Assembly (NCBI GenBank): GCA_904063045.1
Contig: CAJFCJ010000003.1
Location: 1,736,001-1,800,000 of the forward strand
Source of the DNA: Dimorphilus gyrociliatus
Taxonomy: Eukaryota; Annelida; Polychaeta; Dinophilidae
DNA: 64,000 nucleotides
Direction: 5' to 3'
A model generated the notes under the pieces. That model was not told the DNA's origin. It was given only the letters and a program-made list of their open reading frames with translations, and searched no databases. Position numbers and translations under genes: made by a program. Below are positions 23,320 through 39,300 of this stretch, piece by piece (position 1 is the first letter of the stretch; each line of letters begins with the position of its first letter).

Positions 23320-24051
23320 TTTTCTTACTTTTCATAGTTTGTAAATTTTAATTACTCTTTCCTTTTTACTAATATATCGTGCCCTCTTTTATTCATATGA
23401 TGACTGTGCGCTTTGAAGTCAGAGCTAGAAATATTTTTCAAAAACTTTCAAACAAAACAAAGTTATTTGATTCACGTTTAATGAATACTTCATGAAATAA
23501 AAACAATCTTTTTGCCTGGAAGTAGCCTTTATCAATAATACCTTTTAAAAATAAAAGACCGTCACAATATATGATTCCTAATTTAAATTTTTTTCTTTGT
23601 AGATTGGAATGCAAGGGAAGACAAATAAGGGGTATGAATAATTGTTATGTACAACTACTATATTTTCAGTTTCGACTTAAAAATTTTTATTTACTACTTG
23701 CCTAACATAATCGCTAAAGACCCGCATCTAAATGAAATAAGATTAAAATGATTATATTCATCAATGAGTTTGATATTCTGTAATTAGATTTAGATGTACA
23801 AATTTTATAAATATAGTAACTTTTTGCACTTTTGTTTTTATTCAAACAAATACATTCAAATTTAAAAAAGTAGCCTTTCTTAGTTATATTGTATAAACTT
23901 CAACATTGGGTTTTAATATATAACATTTTACTTGTATATCATATGCCAATGAAATTAGTTATAGCTATATATTTATACATATAAAACTTGTATTTTAAGG
24001 ACCAGTTCAAAGCAACTTGAATTGACATTTAAGATATTTCAAAGTATTCAA
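23320..24051. other. AT-rich convergent spacer
   Basis: 3' spacer between SLC6 (+) and paraplegin (-). A candidate AATAAA lies near 23497. No coding or structural feature was recognised. Confidence 0.5.
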
Positions 24052-26769
<2,718 letters not shown>

Positions 26770-28560
26770 TTTCTTTACGGTTGATTGCTAAAAGTTTACA
26801 ACAGTCCAATATCTGGAAAATTAACCATAAGCGTAATAGCGCAGAGCATGTCTATTTTACTTGCAAGATAATGAAAACTGGTAGACTTTTATGTGATTCA
26901 GATTTTATATAAACTATTCCAAGCCTTTGCGCAAGCGTTTTGTGAGGCACTAAGGTAAATTTTCATCAAGAATAATAATAGATTAGAATATCCTTTAATA
27001 TTGATCATATTTGGAAATTATATTCCTTATTTAAGTTGATTTAATTAGTAATATAAAGAAACATCTTAGATTTTCACACAATTTACAATAAATAAAAATT
27101 ATTCACCCTATCATGTCTTCATATCAATACCTGTGGACAGGTCATATTTATGTTCCTAGCCAATTTTTGTAATACTAGATACTTGAACATTAGAAGATAT
27201 TTATTATTTTTGTAGGTGGGAGACATGACGATTAAAGATTTTTATGCTCTTACGCTAATTTAAGAGTAATTCAGAGCAAGAAGCTACCTCAATTTACAGT
27301 TTTAATTCGGTAAATAATTCACTATTAATATTTACATATGGTTTTTGGTGGAAAATGAACTTTAATATATAATAACTAAGACAAATTTCAATGAAACGAG
27401 TTGGAATCGTTTATCTTACTATTGATAAAATGGCAATAATCTACACATTCATAGTTGCTAAAGCGGAAGCAAGGCAAAGGATAATACACACCTGGTCGAC
27501 AGTTAGAGAAAGCATGGCAGGTCAAAATATCTTTCAGCATGTAAACTCGCCTGACTACAGTACTTTTGGCCCGTTCTGTACAATACTCTGCGCAATTAGT
27601 AGCTCGTTAAATATTAATAGCTTTTGTGTTATAACGGGCATTCAGCAGCCTCAACTTAATGCTTTCAGAAATATGGACCTTCTTTATATATAAAATAGTT
27701 TTTGACTTGATTAATCTTTGATGATGAAAAGAACGAAAAAGTTTTCATTAAAATAAAAAAAAACCACATAAAGTAGTTCATTCAGTTTTGAGACTTTTGT
27801 CGTAATAAAAGCTGCTGTTTAATCTATCATATGGACATCTTTCATATCTTTATCATTTGTTACATCAGCACGTTTAGTCTTCACCTTGAAGTAATGAGAA
27901 TAAACTTCAAAGAACACTGTACATGTATATTTTCAGTAATTAAGAACTGTTTAATATGAGGACAAGATAGGGTGAAGTGATGACATTTAAGTAGATATAG
28001 CAGTCATTAGGAAAAATTATGCACGAACCCCTTAAATGAATTCTTGAATCACGCAACAATGATGACCTATATTTTGCTGACTGAGCGCGCTGATTGGTTC
28101 GTAAAGTAAATGCACAAGCACGTTGATTGGTTATTTCGATAATGATATAAGTAATGTTCTTTTTTATTTCTTCATAACTTTTAACATTTTCAGTAGGTAG
28201 AGATGAAACTTTTACGACATCCTCACCTCGATTCAGCAATTACAACTACGTTTGATGTCTGCGCGTCATAGAATTTTTATGAGGGTGACACAGTTCAGTA
28301 TTGGCAATTGCTACAAAAAGATTCTCACCATTAAATTTTAAGCGAAATTTTCTCACCCTCAAATTTCGATTTAAGAATTTATTTGCCTGCTATAACTATT
28401 GTAGAATTGATCAGCAGTAGAATTTCAAAGTTTCAGAACGCTACATAAAACAAGAATTACTAGTAACAACCAGAATAATGAATATTATAAAGTATTCAGG
28501 AGATTGATAATTTTCCTTTTGAATAAACCCTTAATATGCTCGTTGTTACTTCATATAGAG
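26770..28560. other. Head-to-head spacer with paired CCAAT boxes
   Basis: A 1.8-kb spacer between paraplegin (-) and a zinc-finger gene (+). Two identical TGATTGGTT blocks (inverted CCAAT boxes) lie at 28091-28099 and 28124-28132, 33 bp apart, in a GC-richer patch. Two 100-codon frames (27391-27693 and 27940-28239) lack family resemblance and are not called. Confidence 0.4.
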
Positions 28561-29548
28561 ATGGAATATCAACAACAGGTGTTAGGTACGTTTTATTGTT
28601 TTTATAGTCGACTTACGTAAAATATTTTTCAATTCAAATAAATAACTTTTACTACTTATAAGCTATAAACAAAAATTATTAATCATTTTCGCAAACAAAG
28701 TTTTCTAGCCTTAAAAATATCTCTTATTCACCAGCACAGAATCCAATTCTTGCCATTCGTTTACGAATTCTTCCATGGAGACTAGTCCCGAAGCAAACGA
28801 AAGAAGAGAAAATAAAAAACGTCAGAAGCGTCAATATCCTTTAAAGAAGTTTCAACAGGATGGCCGAAAATTATATAAATGTCAGCTTTGTTGTTATGTA
28901 ACAGATAGAAAAAATAATTTAAAAAGACATATTTTTACCATGCACGAACAGTGCGGAAAGATTTTAGAATGTTGTGGTATGTTTTTTGTTAATAAGGCTC
29001 AGTTAAGGGAGCACGTTTCCATTTTTCATCGAAATGGTTATTCCTGTGAAGTGTGCGGAAGAAATTTTTGTCGTAAAGCACTTCTTAGACGACATAAAAC
29101 TCTCCATAATAACGATTTTCGAACATTTATGAGCAATGCAGGAGATATTCCTTCTAAGGTAGAAAATAAATTGGAAGTTTTTAACAATGGAAATACATTT
29201 GAAAAAAAAGAACAATCTCAGGAAACGAATTTTGGAAAAAAAGAGGAAAAGAAACGATCAGGAAACAGAGAGGGCTGGATGAAAAAAAGAATGCTCTTAA
29301 ACAACAGGCTATCAGAAACTTACAACAGTACCCTATTTAACTTTAAATTAAAATTAGAAAACCAAGACTTTCGTTGTAAACGACATATGCCCAATATAAC
29401 AACAAAAAGAAGACTAGCTAGATTTATATATTCCTGTCAATGTGGCCTGGAATTTGAAAAACAAATGGGTTTGTTGGAGCACTCTCCATCTTGTCGGGTT
29501 TACAATAATTCTGTGTCGTACCTTAAGCCTTTCAATCTGGCTAATTAG
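28561..29548 (+). CDS. C2H2 zinc-finger protein
   Basis: Two exons: 28561-28585, with a GTACGT donor after eight codons, and 28740-29548. They join in frame to about 277 aa; starting at ATG 28775 gives 257 aa. Three classic C2H2 fingers are consecutive: YKCQLCCYVTDRKNNLKRH...H, LECCGMFFVNKAQLREH...H (its two Cys are adjacent, CC, so atypical) and YSCEVCGRNFCRKALLRRH...H. A lysine-rich linker and a C-terminal degenerate finger (YSCQCGLEFEKQMGLLEH) follow. A basic patch (RRENKKRQKRQ) looks like a nuclear signal. A sequence-specific DNA-binding role is likely; no ortholog recognised. Convergent with the PX-SH3 gene. Confidence 0.78.
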
Positions 29549-31048
29549 AAATTCGACAAGCAATTTTTCGCACACCAGTATTTTCCTTCTTTGTGACTAG
29601 AATATAATGTGGGATATTCATCTATATTGCATAGGGATATTCTTTTTGTAAGGTTACACTTTCGATTTCGTTACGAAATTTAGTTCATTTTTAATTTTTA
29701 TTCCATACTTATGCTTAATGCATTTTGTGACCATCCTTATAATGTATATTTAATGTCTTCGAACTGCATATCTAGTACTTTGGGCTAGTATTATCACTTA
29801 TGTTCATCATACAAACGTTTGTACTTTATTTTAGGTATGTATATTTTGGAAGAAGAATAATAATTTGTTTTGGTAAATCTCTTAGCTCATGACATAATCA
29901 AATAAAGAACACGTTGACATCATATTTTAAGGTATAAACTCGATTATAATTTTGTCGTGTCCAAACCCAACAAAATGTATTGCGTGAGGAAAATGAAGGA
30001 ACAATCGATAAATATGCACGAGTTCGTCTTAATTATAAATGCATTTTCCATTTCATGGATCGATTTATAAAACTTTTGTTCAGTATTACGGCTTTCTCTA
30101 GTAAAATTATATGCCTTAAGCAAAATATTCAAGCGGATTTTAAATATGATATATTACTTTTCTCGCATCGTTTTATCCTTTAGTCCTTCCACATTTGGCT
30201 GTTTGTCAATATCCTGTCATAAAATATGTAGAATGTATATATACAGTATATATATATAAAGAAGTATATCTTTTATATGTGTCTGCTCAAACAGTCTAGT
30301 CTGTCATGGCAATATTCTACTTTTCAGGAAGAGTAATGTTCATATGAACAAAGCATTTTCTATAAATTAGATTGTTACTAAATATAGCTATACATCGTTT
30401 ACTTAATAAAATAACTCAGTCAAATAATAAAACTAGAGCAATCGTTGCAGATGTGAAAGAATTTCCCACCAAATTTATCTATTGTCAAAAAAAATTTCTA
30501 AAAATTTTATATTTCAAAGTTTAATAAGTAAGATATACGGACATCATTATTTATTGTGGTGTACTTGTCAAAGGAACAGTTATGAGTTTGAATATACAAA
30601 GTGAATAAGAAATATTTTAAAAATTTATTTGACTCCATTCATAAAGATACCGTTAAATATTTTACATAAACTCCTTAGTCCCACAAATAATAGTTATTAA
30701 GGTCACCTAGCCTCGATTAAAACAAACACCCCAATTTAAATAACGATTGCATCTAATTAACTATTAATTTAATACTGTGATCGTTTGATGAATAAATATT
30801 CAGAAATAATGAGTGAAAGCTGTACAAAGATATGAACGAGAGAATATGACAATCTATATCTTCAAATCAATTGTTTGTTTTAAATATTCTATTTAAATTA
30901 AAGACTTGCAAAGATAAATTTATGCAATGATAGATTTATGAAATAATGTTGAATCATATTATGCCTTTATATTTAATAAATTCTTTTTAGGCCATTTTTC
31001 TTATATGCTTATCTAATAGTTGGTTTAGGCTTCACTATAGGAGGTTTT
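29549..31048. other. AT-rich convergent spacer
   Basis: 1.5 kb of very AT-rich sequence between the zinc-finger gene (+) and PX-SH3 gene (-). It includes a TATATATACAGTATATATATATA-like run near 30236-30260. Small frames around 29.9-30.2 kb have no resemblance to anything. Nothing else seen. Confidence 0.5.
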
Positions 31049-33577
31049 TTACAATTTAAATATTCCCCTGACTGGATGGCTGTCCAAAGATTCACATGTG
31101 GATTCTGAGATATTTTCCCCATTAATACCATTTTCTGATGCAATAGAACATGAATTATCTGGTACTTTAATCAAAAATTGAGCAGGTATCCAGCCGCATT
31201 TATTACAACGCTTTTTGTCACATGGTATTCGAGATAAATGCTTTGTTCCATACATCCAACAATTATCAGGATATATTGCTGTTATCTATCAAATAAATGA
31301 CAAATTTAAATTTCCTTTTATATAAGATGCTTTACAAACGCAAACTATATCCCCAGAGTTAAGTTTGACGCAATTATCGGAGACTGGTGCATAATCTTCT
31401 ATAGCTTTGAATAAGCCAACAGATAAATGAAAATTCTGAAAGTCAGAGAGATAAAAGTGCCTGATTTCAGTCTCAACTTACCTCTTTTCTAAAACTGTTT
31501 CCATCAGCAGCATTTGATGTTTTTTCCTTTATACAGGCCTTTGGAATTAGGCCTTCTCTTCCATTGGCCCTTTGCGAAAATAAATACAAAGTGAACATTT
31601 CAGTGACCTTTTTTGTTTCATACCATCCTAGCCACCATCCCGTTACGTTTGTTTTTGTAATTAAGACTTCCTGATTCAACTCTAGTGATAATTCATCGTC
31701 AGTAGAAGCGGAGTAGGGCTTTATACATTCATACCATTTTGCTGTGAAAGGAACTAGAAAAACTATCACATGTATTTTAAAAGAAAGATATAAACCCTCT
31801 GGCAGAACAACATTGTTTTGACTGAGTTGAAGATATGAAGCCGGAACGCAACCTATAGAGCCATCTTCCGTGCTTATTCGCCACCACCCTGTAAAAATAT
31901 AGTTTTAATAATTATATTTTTTCACTCGCTAGAGTCAATAACTTCTTAATAGATAAAGGGTCAAAAAAATGAAATTTACAAGCAGATGCGATAACTTACC
32001 GCTATCAAACTTTTCCATCACTCGGACAATTTCAAATTTTTTTACAGCTACCTCATACTCTCCCTCAGGACAAAAGTCTTCTATGCATAGCCATTCTTGT
32101 AGTTTCCTGGGAGTGGATATTTCCATATTTTTTGAAGAATTATTTCTTGATGGTCTTGATATAAATAATTAAGTGCATTAGATAGAGCGTTGTACATGCA
32201 ATATTTAAATCGTGTACTCGTTATCATCAAGATCACTCTCCTTAGGGCTGAAGAAGGTCTGAACAAGAATATCCCGGCTAAAATACTTTTCCAAGGTTTG
32301 AAGAGACTATTAGAGTGGTAGAGTAATATCTAAAAAAAATTTGGCGTGAAAAAGAAAATGTATATACCTTGCAATAATCATTTAGAGGTTTAAGCCGACT
32401 TTCTGCAATTTGTCGACATTTCCTAGGATGCTTGGCTGTCAAAAATAATTAAACGTCTTTCTTAAGTTTTAGTTAGAAGTTACTTACGAGGAAATTTTGG
32501 CATTATTTCTTCAAAATTTGTCCCAAATTTGAACAAATGAGGATAACTTTTAACTAATTCGACCTAAAAATAAAAATATTGCCGATAGATTCTTAATTTA
32601 AATAGAAGAAATAGTAATTTAGAGTAACTACAGGATATTTTAATTATCAGTAAGTTGCAAACGAAAATGTATGAATAATCGCATGACCCATACTTAGCCA
32701 ACCTATTTGACATTTAATCTCATGAATTTGAAAACTCACATGCAATTTTCGAAATTCGCTGTATCTTCGATAAACTACATTTTTCGTCCCATCTGTCCAT
32801 AGCAGCTTAATGGCATAAACCTATAAAGACGTACAAAAAAGTAACTCTCAGTTAAAAGGCTGATAAGAAAATAGCATTTCTCAGACAAAAATAACATTTA
32901 CAAAATTTAATGAATAGTATTTGCAAAGTGCATAAATTGCAAACATGTCATAAAAACTTGCAGTTTGATTTTCTTAAATAATATTAGTAACTAATAAAAC
33001 TGACATAACATTTTTCAAGATACACATTGACCGTAATTGATAATATAGACATGTACTTTTTTTGGATTGTTAGCTACTCTGCATTCTACTTAAATAGGTA
33101 GATCAAAATTTTTTAAACAAGTAGATATCCTTCTAACTTAGAACCAGATTGATATCGGACACCAGCAGCTAGGATTTAATTAGCAACTAAAAATGCCAAC
33201 ATAAGCAATGTTTTTAAACAATTTTTTCTTCTCAATTTCATTTTTATTAATATAAAATATTTATTCAAAGGAATTCTACTGGTAGCCTGCCAAAATTAAA
33301 TAGAAGGCCACAAAAAACTTAACGATTTAACATGACAACTCGCAATATTGGTAGTATTTAGATTTTTGGCCTTTCTTCGACTTACTGATATTTTAAGTTT
33401 AGATGTTTTGGTGTCCATCTCCAGATTAGCTGTTACTTCAAATGCTAGTATTTTGTTGTATCATCAAAAACTCCTATTATCTTTTTCAAATAAAAAAATA
33501 CTTACATAATATTTTTCTTCAGTTTTACATTTGATACAATTAATAATTTCGATATGATGGATTGTTTTCCCTGACAT
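31049..33577 (-). CDS. Tks/p47phox-like PX and SH3 adaptor (PX + 3 SH3)
   Basis: About ten short exons join in frame from ATG 33577. The PX domain begins HIEIINCIKC and has VYRRYSEFRKLH, the phosphoinositide-binding arginine motif (about 32.75 kb), then FEEIMPKFP and KCRQIAESRLKPLNDYC. It ends with a helix reading FFSPKESDL. Next come SH3-1 (CIEDFCPEGEYEV...GWWRISTEDGSIGCVPASYL), SH3-2 (ECIKPYSASTDDELSLELNQ...GWWLGWYE...GREGLIPKACI) and SH3-3 (KAIEDYAPVSDNCVKL...CGWIPAQFL). SH3-1 resembles the first SH3 of Tks4/Tks5 (SH3PXD2). Members recruit NADPH oxidase or invadopodial partners to PI-rich membranes. Three SH3 domains is intermediate between p47phox/NOXO1 (two) and Tks (four or five). The protein is short, with no long proline-rich tail. 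Head to head with ACOT9, 405 bp apart. Confidence 0.82.
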
Positions 33578-33982
33578 ATCTTGGTATACACAATCCTTTA
33601 GTTTGAAAGTTTAATAAGAAAAATCAAGCAATTTTTAGAAATCTACAGGCCAGCTTCACGAATATGAAGCAGATTATTCATTCGAGGAAAACCGCCTAAT
33701 GCTATGAGTCATTAATTAATCCTGATACAGTACAAATTATTATATAATTATTAGTCATAAAAAGTTACGGAAATAGCATATTTTTATTAGAAGTAACAGA
33801 AAATGATGTGATGGGCAAATATCTTTTTTGAGTGCCCAATTGAAAATTCGCGCCATTTTGTTAAATAAACTGGTAAAGAGCTGTAAAATACCCTCATTTT
33901 CGTGAGATGTCCACAGTGCTCGCACATCACAACATATTCTAAATTCTTTTATTATATAAGCTTATACCATATACATTTAGCT
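33578..33982. promoter_or_regulatory. Bidirectional promoter with YY1-type motif
   Basis: A 405-bp spacer between divergent start codons of the PX-SH3 gene and ACOT9. A YY1-type CAAAATGGCG (minus strand) is at 33851-33860, about 125 bp from the ACOT9 start. YY1 sites are typical of housekeeping and mitochondrial-gene promoters; the assignment is inferred from the motif. Confidence 0.4.
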
Positions 33983-36320
33983 ATGTTAACTAGGAGACTG
34001 TTTAGCATCAGAAACAATATTTTTAGAAGCATCGTTCGAAAAAAATCTGCTGTTTCAAATTCTATCGATATGAACAGAAAGCTTCTAACTGATTTAAAAC
34101 TGAATCAGACGATTACCATTCAGGAAAGTCAGTATTCCATTTTCTTAATAAGAGAATCGCAAAAAACTGCACCTCATTGTAATTTTCAGTGATAAATAAT
34201 ATCAGTGAAATGGTAGCCAAACCGAGAACTTTCAGGTAAGAAAACTCCTGCAACAGTAAATAAGCTATTACAACGAAAACATTATAGAGATGAAAGGCCT
34301 CAAGAGCTTATGGAATGGAAAATGCCCGCAAACCAATCAATATTACCTGCAAGTAGAATGATGGATAGCTATGTTGAATGCGTTATACCCCTATCTACTG
34401 ATGAACAATTGAGAGAAAAATATGCAACTTTTTACAATACTCTTAGAGTTGGTCGATTGTTAGAAGATCTAGATGTACTTGGAGGTATTGTTTAGTTATT
34501 AAAAAGTCATTATCTGAAAACAATATTTATTTTTACAGTCTATATATCTTTCAAGCACAACACTGTTCATTATCCTGGACAATCTCGAAGCCCTTATGTA
34601 ATAGTAACTGCCGCAGTTGATCAAATAGGTAGCAAATACTGTTTCGTATGAGAGGCAGTTTACTTAACTATCTAATATAGATATTGATTCAAGAATAACG
34701 ACACTGTCGATTGAGAAAGATGTTATTTTGCGAGGCCATGTAACATGGGTAGGAAGATCATCAATTGAAACAACAATGGAAGTTTGTCAAAAGGTTATTA
34801 ATACTAATATTATTTTATGAAAAGTATTTTTTGAATCTGGTATTAGGATGCAGACGATATCTGGCAGGGTTGTATGATTGCAAAATTTGTCATGGTAGCC
34901 CGGGATCCTGCTAATGCCAAGTATACTTTCTTACTATGAAAATAGAAATATTTTAACCCTTATAACCGTTCATTTATTTATAGAGCAGCCATCATTCATC
35001 CCTTAGTGTGTAAAACTCCTGCAGAGAAACTTATCTTTCAATTAGGCCAAGGTATATGCCTAAGTGTTATAAACATTTTGTTTTTATTTTATCAATAATC
35101 ATTTAACTACATACAGAGCTTAAAGGAAAGAGACTACTTGAAAGTTGTCAATCGCTGCTTAAAATTCCGCCAAATGAGGAAGAAACAGAATTAATTCATA
35201 ATCTTTTTCTTCAAACAATAGATCAATCGTAAACATTTTTAAAACTATCTTATCCAGTATATCCAGAGTATATACTCACATATATTTGTAGTATTTATTT
35301 TAAGGCGAATGATATCAATACTCAAATATAGGTATTTAATTATGTATTAATTGAGAGCATGCACATGCTTCCTCAAATATATTGTTGGCAGTTTCGAAAA
35401 GAGTCGATTAAAGTCATGTTACAAGTACAATTATATGACTATTAAGAATTTATGATTTTTTAAAATTATTTCAAACCCTTAAGTGATGCTATTTCTTTTA
35501 GATGTGACACCCAATTTTTTTTCACATACCCATTTATATCTCATAAGATCACACTTCCTTCCTAGGACAATGAGTTTCCGAAACATCACTAAGCCTAAAG
35601 GAACCAAATGGATGAACGATTCGAAACTGAAAAACTTATTTCTCTGCTTTCCCGAAGTAACTAAGTTTCCTGTTGTTAAAACACTAAGTTTTCAAATTTT
35701 TTTTTCGATTAATAGCAAAGAAATTTATATAACAAAGTATTTGGAGGTTTCTTGATGAGAATTGCATTTGAATTGGCTTGGGCAAGTCAAATGAGCCATA
35801 CGTAAGCTACAATTGAGAAAATTATATAATCACGATATAGTAGGAGAATATTTTAAAATAGAAAATCTAGACCTGTGGTGAAATCTTTGGCGGATATCAG
35901 TTTTCGAAAACCTGTCGATATTGGATCACTTCTTTATTTATCTTCAATGGTAAATACCTCAGCTTACCGTAATTTAAAATATTGTAGTCAATAGAAACAG
36001 TGATTGATCTATAAACTTTTTGCATATATTAGGATTATTTAACATTTAAGTTAAACTATAAACAGATAGTCTACACAAAAGATTATGACACTCAAATTAA
36101 AGTTAATGCAGAAGTAATTAATCCAATGACAGAAGAAAGAAGTCTAACAAATACATTTCAAATAACCTTTACGAGTGCTGAAAAAGTAGTTCCTATTATT
36201 CCAGCCTCATATTCCGGTATTTTTTACATTATGTTTAATTTTATATCTGATTATTAATAAATTTCAGAATTTATGATGTTCATCGACGGAAAGCGATTCT
36301 ACAACAAGTGCAATAAGTGA
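33983..36320 (+). CDS. ACOT9: Acyl-CoA thioesterase 9, mitochondrial
   Basis: A double-hotdog thioesterase that hydrolyses acyl-CoA to free acid and CoA in mitochondria. The start at ATG 33983 gives an arginine-rich presequence (MLTRRLFSIRNNIFRSIVRK). Exons 33983-34127, 34236-34484, 34539-34628, 34681-34793, 34847-34920, 34984-35051 and further exons to 36320 join in frame, for about 430 aa (human ACOT9: 439). Family blocks in order: LMEWKMPANQSILPASRM, STDEQLREKYATFYNTLRVG, hotdog 1 (FKHNTVHYPGQSRSPYVIVT...RGHVTWVGRSSIE), linker LESCQSLLKIPP, hotdog 2 (QRNLYNKVFGGFLMRIAFEL...DISFRKPVDIGSLLYLSS) and the end FMMFIDGKRFYN. The frame stop at 35230 is intron read-through after a GTAAAC donor. No defect seen. 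Confidence 0.9.
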
Positions 36321-36332
36321 TTTTCTAAAGAC

Positions 36333-36364
<32 letters not shown>

Positions 36365-39300
36365 CAATTAAAGAATCTATTATATACTATGTTTTTTGAC
36401 TTAATTCAATAACATAATTAACTCTGAAAAAAAATCATTACATTAGATTTTTTTAATTATTGTTAAATATATTGCACTTAAAATGTATCTGTATTATTTC
36501 TTGGTGAAAAAACAGTCAAAGATTTTTATTTATTTTCCGTTCCAGCTAAAGTATTGAGTGGAATTTTAAAGTAGAAGTGACTATAAATCTGGCTGAATAC
36601 TTTGAGATAAATATAAAGTGCTTTTCTAACCGAAAGACAGAACTTGCCTCGAATGTACGTAGCATAGATTTATTTAAATAGAATCAGTCAAGAGGCGAAC
36701 GTTTTAAGCTATACTGTTTATTAACAGGAAGCTTAAAACCTCTTGCACCAGGGTAAGCCAACCAAGCAATGGCTGCTAGTTTTTTTGAAAGTCAGAATTT
36801 TAATGAACTATTCATTTTAACATAAAAATAGCAATAACAACAACTTGGAAATTAGAATAGAAACCTTAACATATTTACTAAATTCAAATTTTCGTTTATT
36901 CCAAAATGAAAATGTTGTCTGCTCTAATACTCTAGCTTTGGGTTAATGTGACTTGCCTACTTTCTATAAATAAGTAAAGCATATCTTAACCTCTAGATTG
37001 TTAAATTGAAGTGTATATAAATGTTAGCCTAAAGATGGCAATACAGTTCGATTGGTTAGACTCCTGAGAAATTATCGACTTTTTTGTAGTTACATACAAG
37101 GCTTCTCGTTTCGATTTTATTCATTAGAGGTAAAGCTAGGCTAAACACCCTATTATAACTACAATGTGTTTTGTTTTACAAAGAGATAACCTTGACTTGA
37201 AATACCGCTAATTTCGTACTGGAACAGGCAGTATACGAGATAGTATTTGAAAGAAGTAATAGTGTAAGAAGTCTCTATAGGTATTGCGCACCTTTTGTTG
37301 AAAAAAATGTCAGATTTAAGTCTAAAGGTTTACTCTCTTTGAAATATTCTTCCAGATTATCTCAATGGAAATTTTTTCGATGTCTCTAATCAATTAAAAA
37401 TTATTGAATAAGCACATCGGCTTGTAGTTCAGGTATTAATAGATTTAATCGCTCCGCTCCCATTATTGACATATCAGTTTTTGATCACATGTCTCATCGA
37501 AGGTTTGTTTGTTAATTACACATATATCCAAAAGCTTCTTTCTTTTTAGTAATGAAAAGAATATGAGACTTATTTTAGGCACTGAATTTTCTTTTTCTAG
37601 TCTGTAAATTACCTGTCAGTCATTTACCGAAGGAGCTGACCAGCGTAACCTTTCGCAAATAACCTTTGGAAGCGTTTAGACGTTGTTTTAAAAAGTCAGT
37701 TACTTTCTAAAATATTATTGAATTAACAGATGTTTGCATTTGTAAGTAGGTTTGAAACGATTTACAGACAATGTTTGTAGAAGCCGCCAATCGCTAACTA
37801 TTTATGAGATATGTTGTAGTAACGCCAATATTCTGTTATAACAGTTCGGGTTTAGCGAATCTACATACGCTGTTGCAGTTTACTTTAGCGATTTCTTAGT
37901 GACGTCAGCAGACGAACGCTCCACCTAGTGCCCCATTCCCATCGTCAGTCGTGCAGTGTAGGTACTCAACGCCTCATCGAAAATTTATTATGGATTCTGC
38001 AGATTTTATCCACCATTATTCAGTATTTACTTGTTGAATTGTTAAGAAAGTTTGAGCATAAATAAAGGTTGGTAGGTACGATTACTTATAACTGAAAACA
38101 CGTTTAGTGCCAGCTTGCTCTAGATGTTTGGGCTTCCAACTTTTTAGTAATTTTATAAAATCACTGGTTGGGAAATGCCAAATATTAGTTTATGAAATAT
38201 AAAAGCGACGTTGATAATCAATTTATGTTAATTAGAAACATTTAAAATAACTAACCTATTCTACCTTATAAAAAATTGCAATGTAATGTTTTCGAGGGTC
38301 TTCTGAAATACTAAAATCCTATTTTAGAGTTTCTGTATTTCATTTTACCTCAAACAAACGCTAAAAGAATCTTATATTACATTGTGTATTTGAACATAAT
38401 CATGGGTTGAAAATTGCACAGTACATATAAATTTATATATGCTGTATATACTAATATATATAATTTTAACCAAATGAGCAAAACCTGCTCTACACCTCTA
38501 AATATATCCACTACCAAATATATATAATGGCTTCATGCAGGTATTAGATATATCCTTAATGTGAGGTTTACCATTTTTGTTTTCTTAATTTTATAAAGCA
38601 GTTTTTTTATCTTTTTTTAAGATTTAATGATTATCCTTAGAATAAAGCTGTAATTATACATATAATTTTTTGTCATAAAACTTATTATTGAGAATTATCC
38701 ATAATAGTCAAAAGATATTTAAAATGGACCAGTAGGATTGCAATTGAAATAACTCATTCATAAAATATAGCTTGAATAGGTAATGAAACGTTTACGATTA
38801 CTATTCCAGATAAAATAGGCTTACAAAATTTATTCTCAAAATATGATATAAGTTCATGTGATACATATATATATATAAGATTAAGAAAAGATCATTTTGT
38901 TTTCCTTTATTAATCTATTTTGGTTTTTCCTGAAAATCCTTATATTTACTTTAGACTGTCTATATCCAATATCTACATAATTTTTGTGCGCAATTTCTAA
39001 ACCTAAATAATAGGTGTTCAGCGACCTTATGACGTCACAAATCTTATGTTCTTTATCGATTTTTGCAAATCAGTGGCTATTGAAATCACAATCATATTAT
39101 TAGCCATTTACCATAGGGACTAAATCTATTAAAATTTTATTATCCGTTAAATTGCATCTGAAATATAATTCCAGTATTTGCCATTTTAGAGAGCTTCTCA
39201 AGATATGGCGTGAAATTCTATTCTTTCTTTTCCCCGATTCACAGTCAATTTTCATCAATGACTTAAAAAGCAATATTAGACATAAAGTCACTCAGGCATT

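Noticed and set aside
27391-27693. 100-codon open frame (+) upstream of the zinc-finger gene
   Set aside because: No family resemblance, amino-acid make-up typical of random AT-rich frames, and no splice or promoter context.
27940-28239. Roughly 100-codon open frame (-) over the CCAAT boxes
   Set aside because: No recognisable domain, and it overlaps a promoter-like patch; more likely regulatory DNA.
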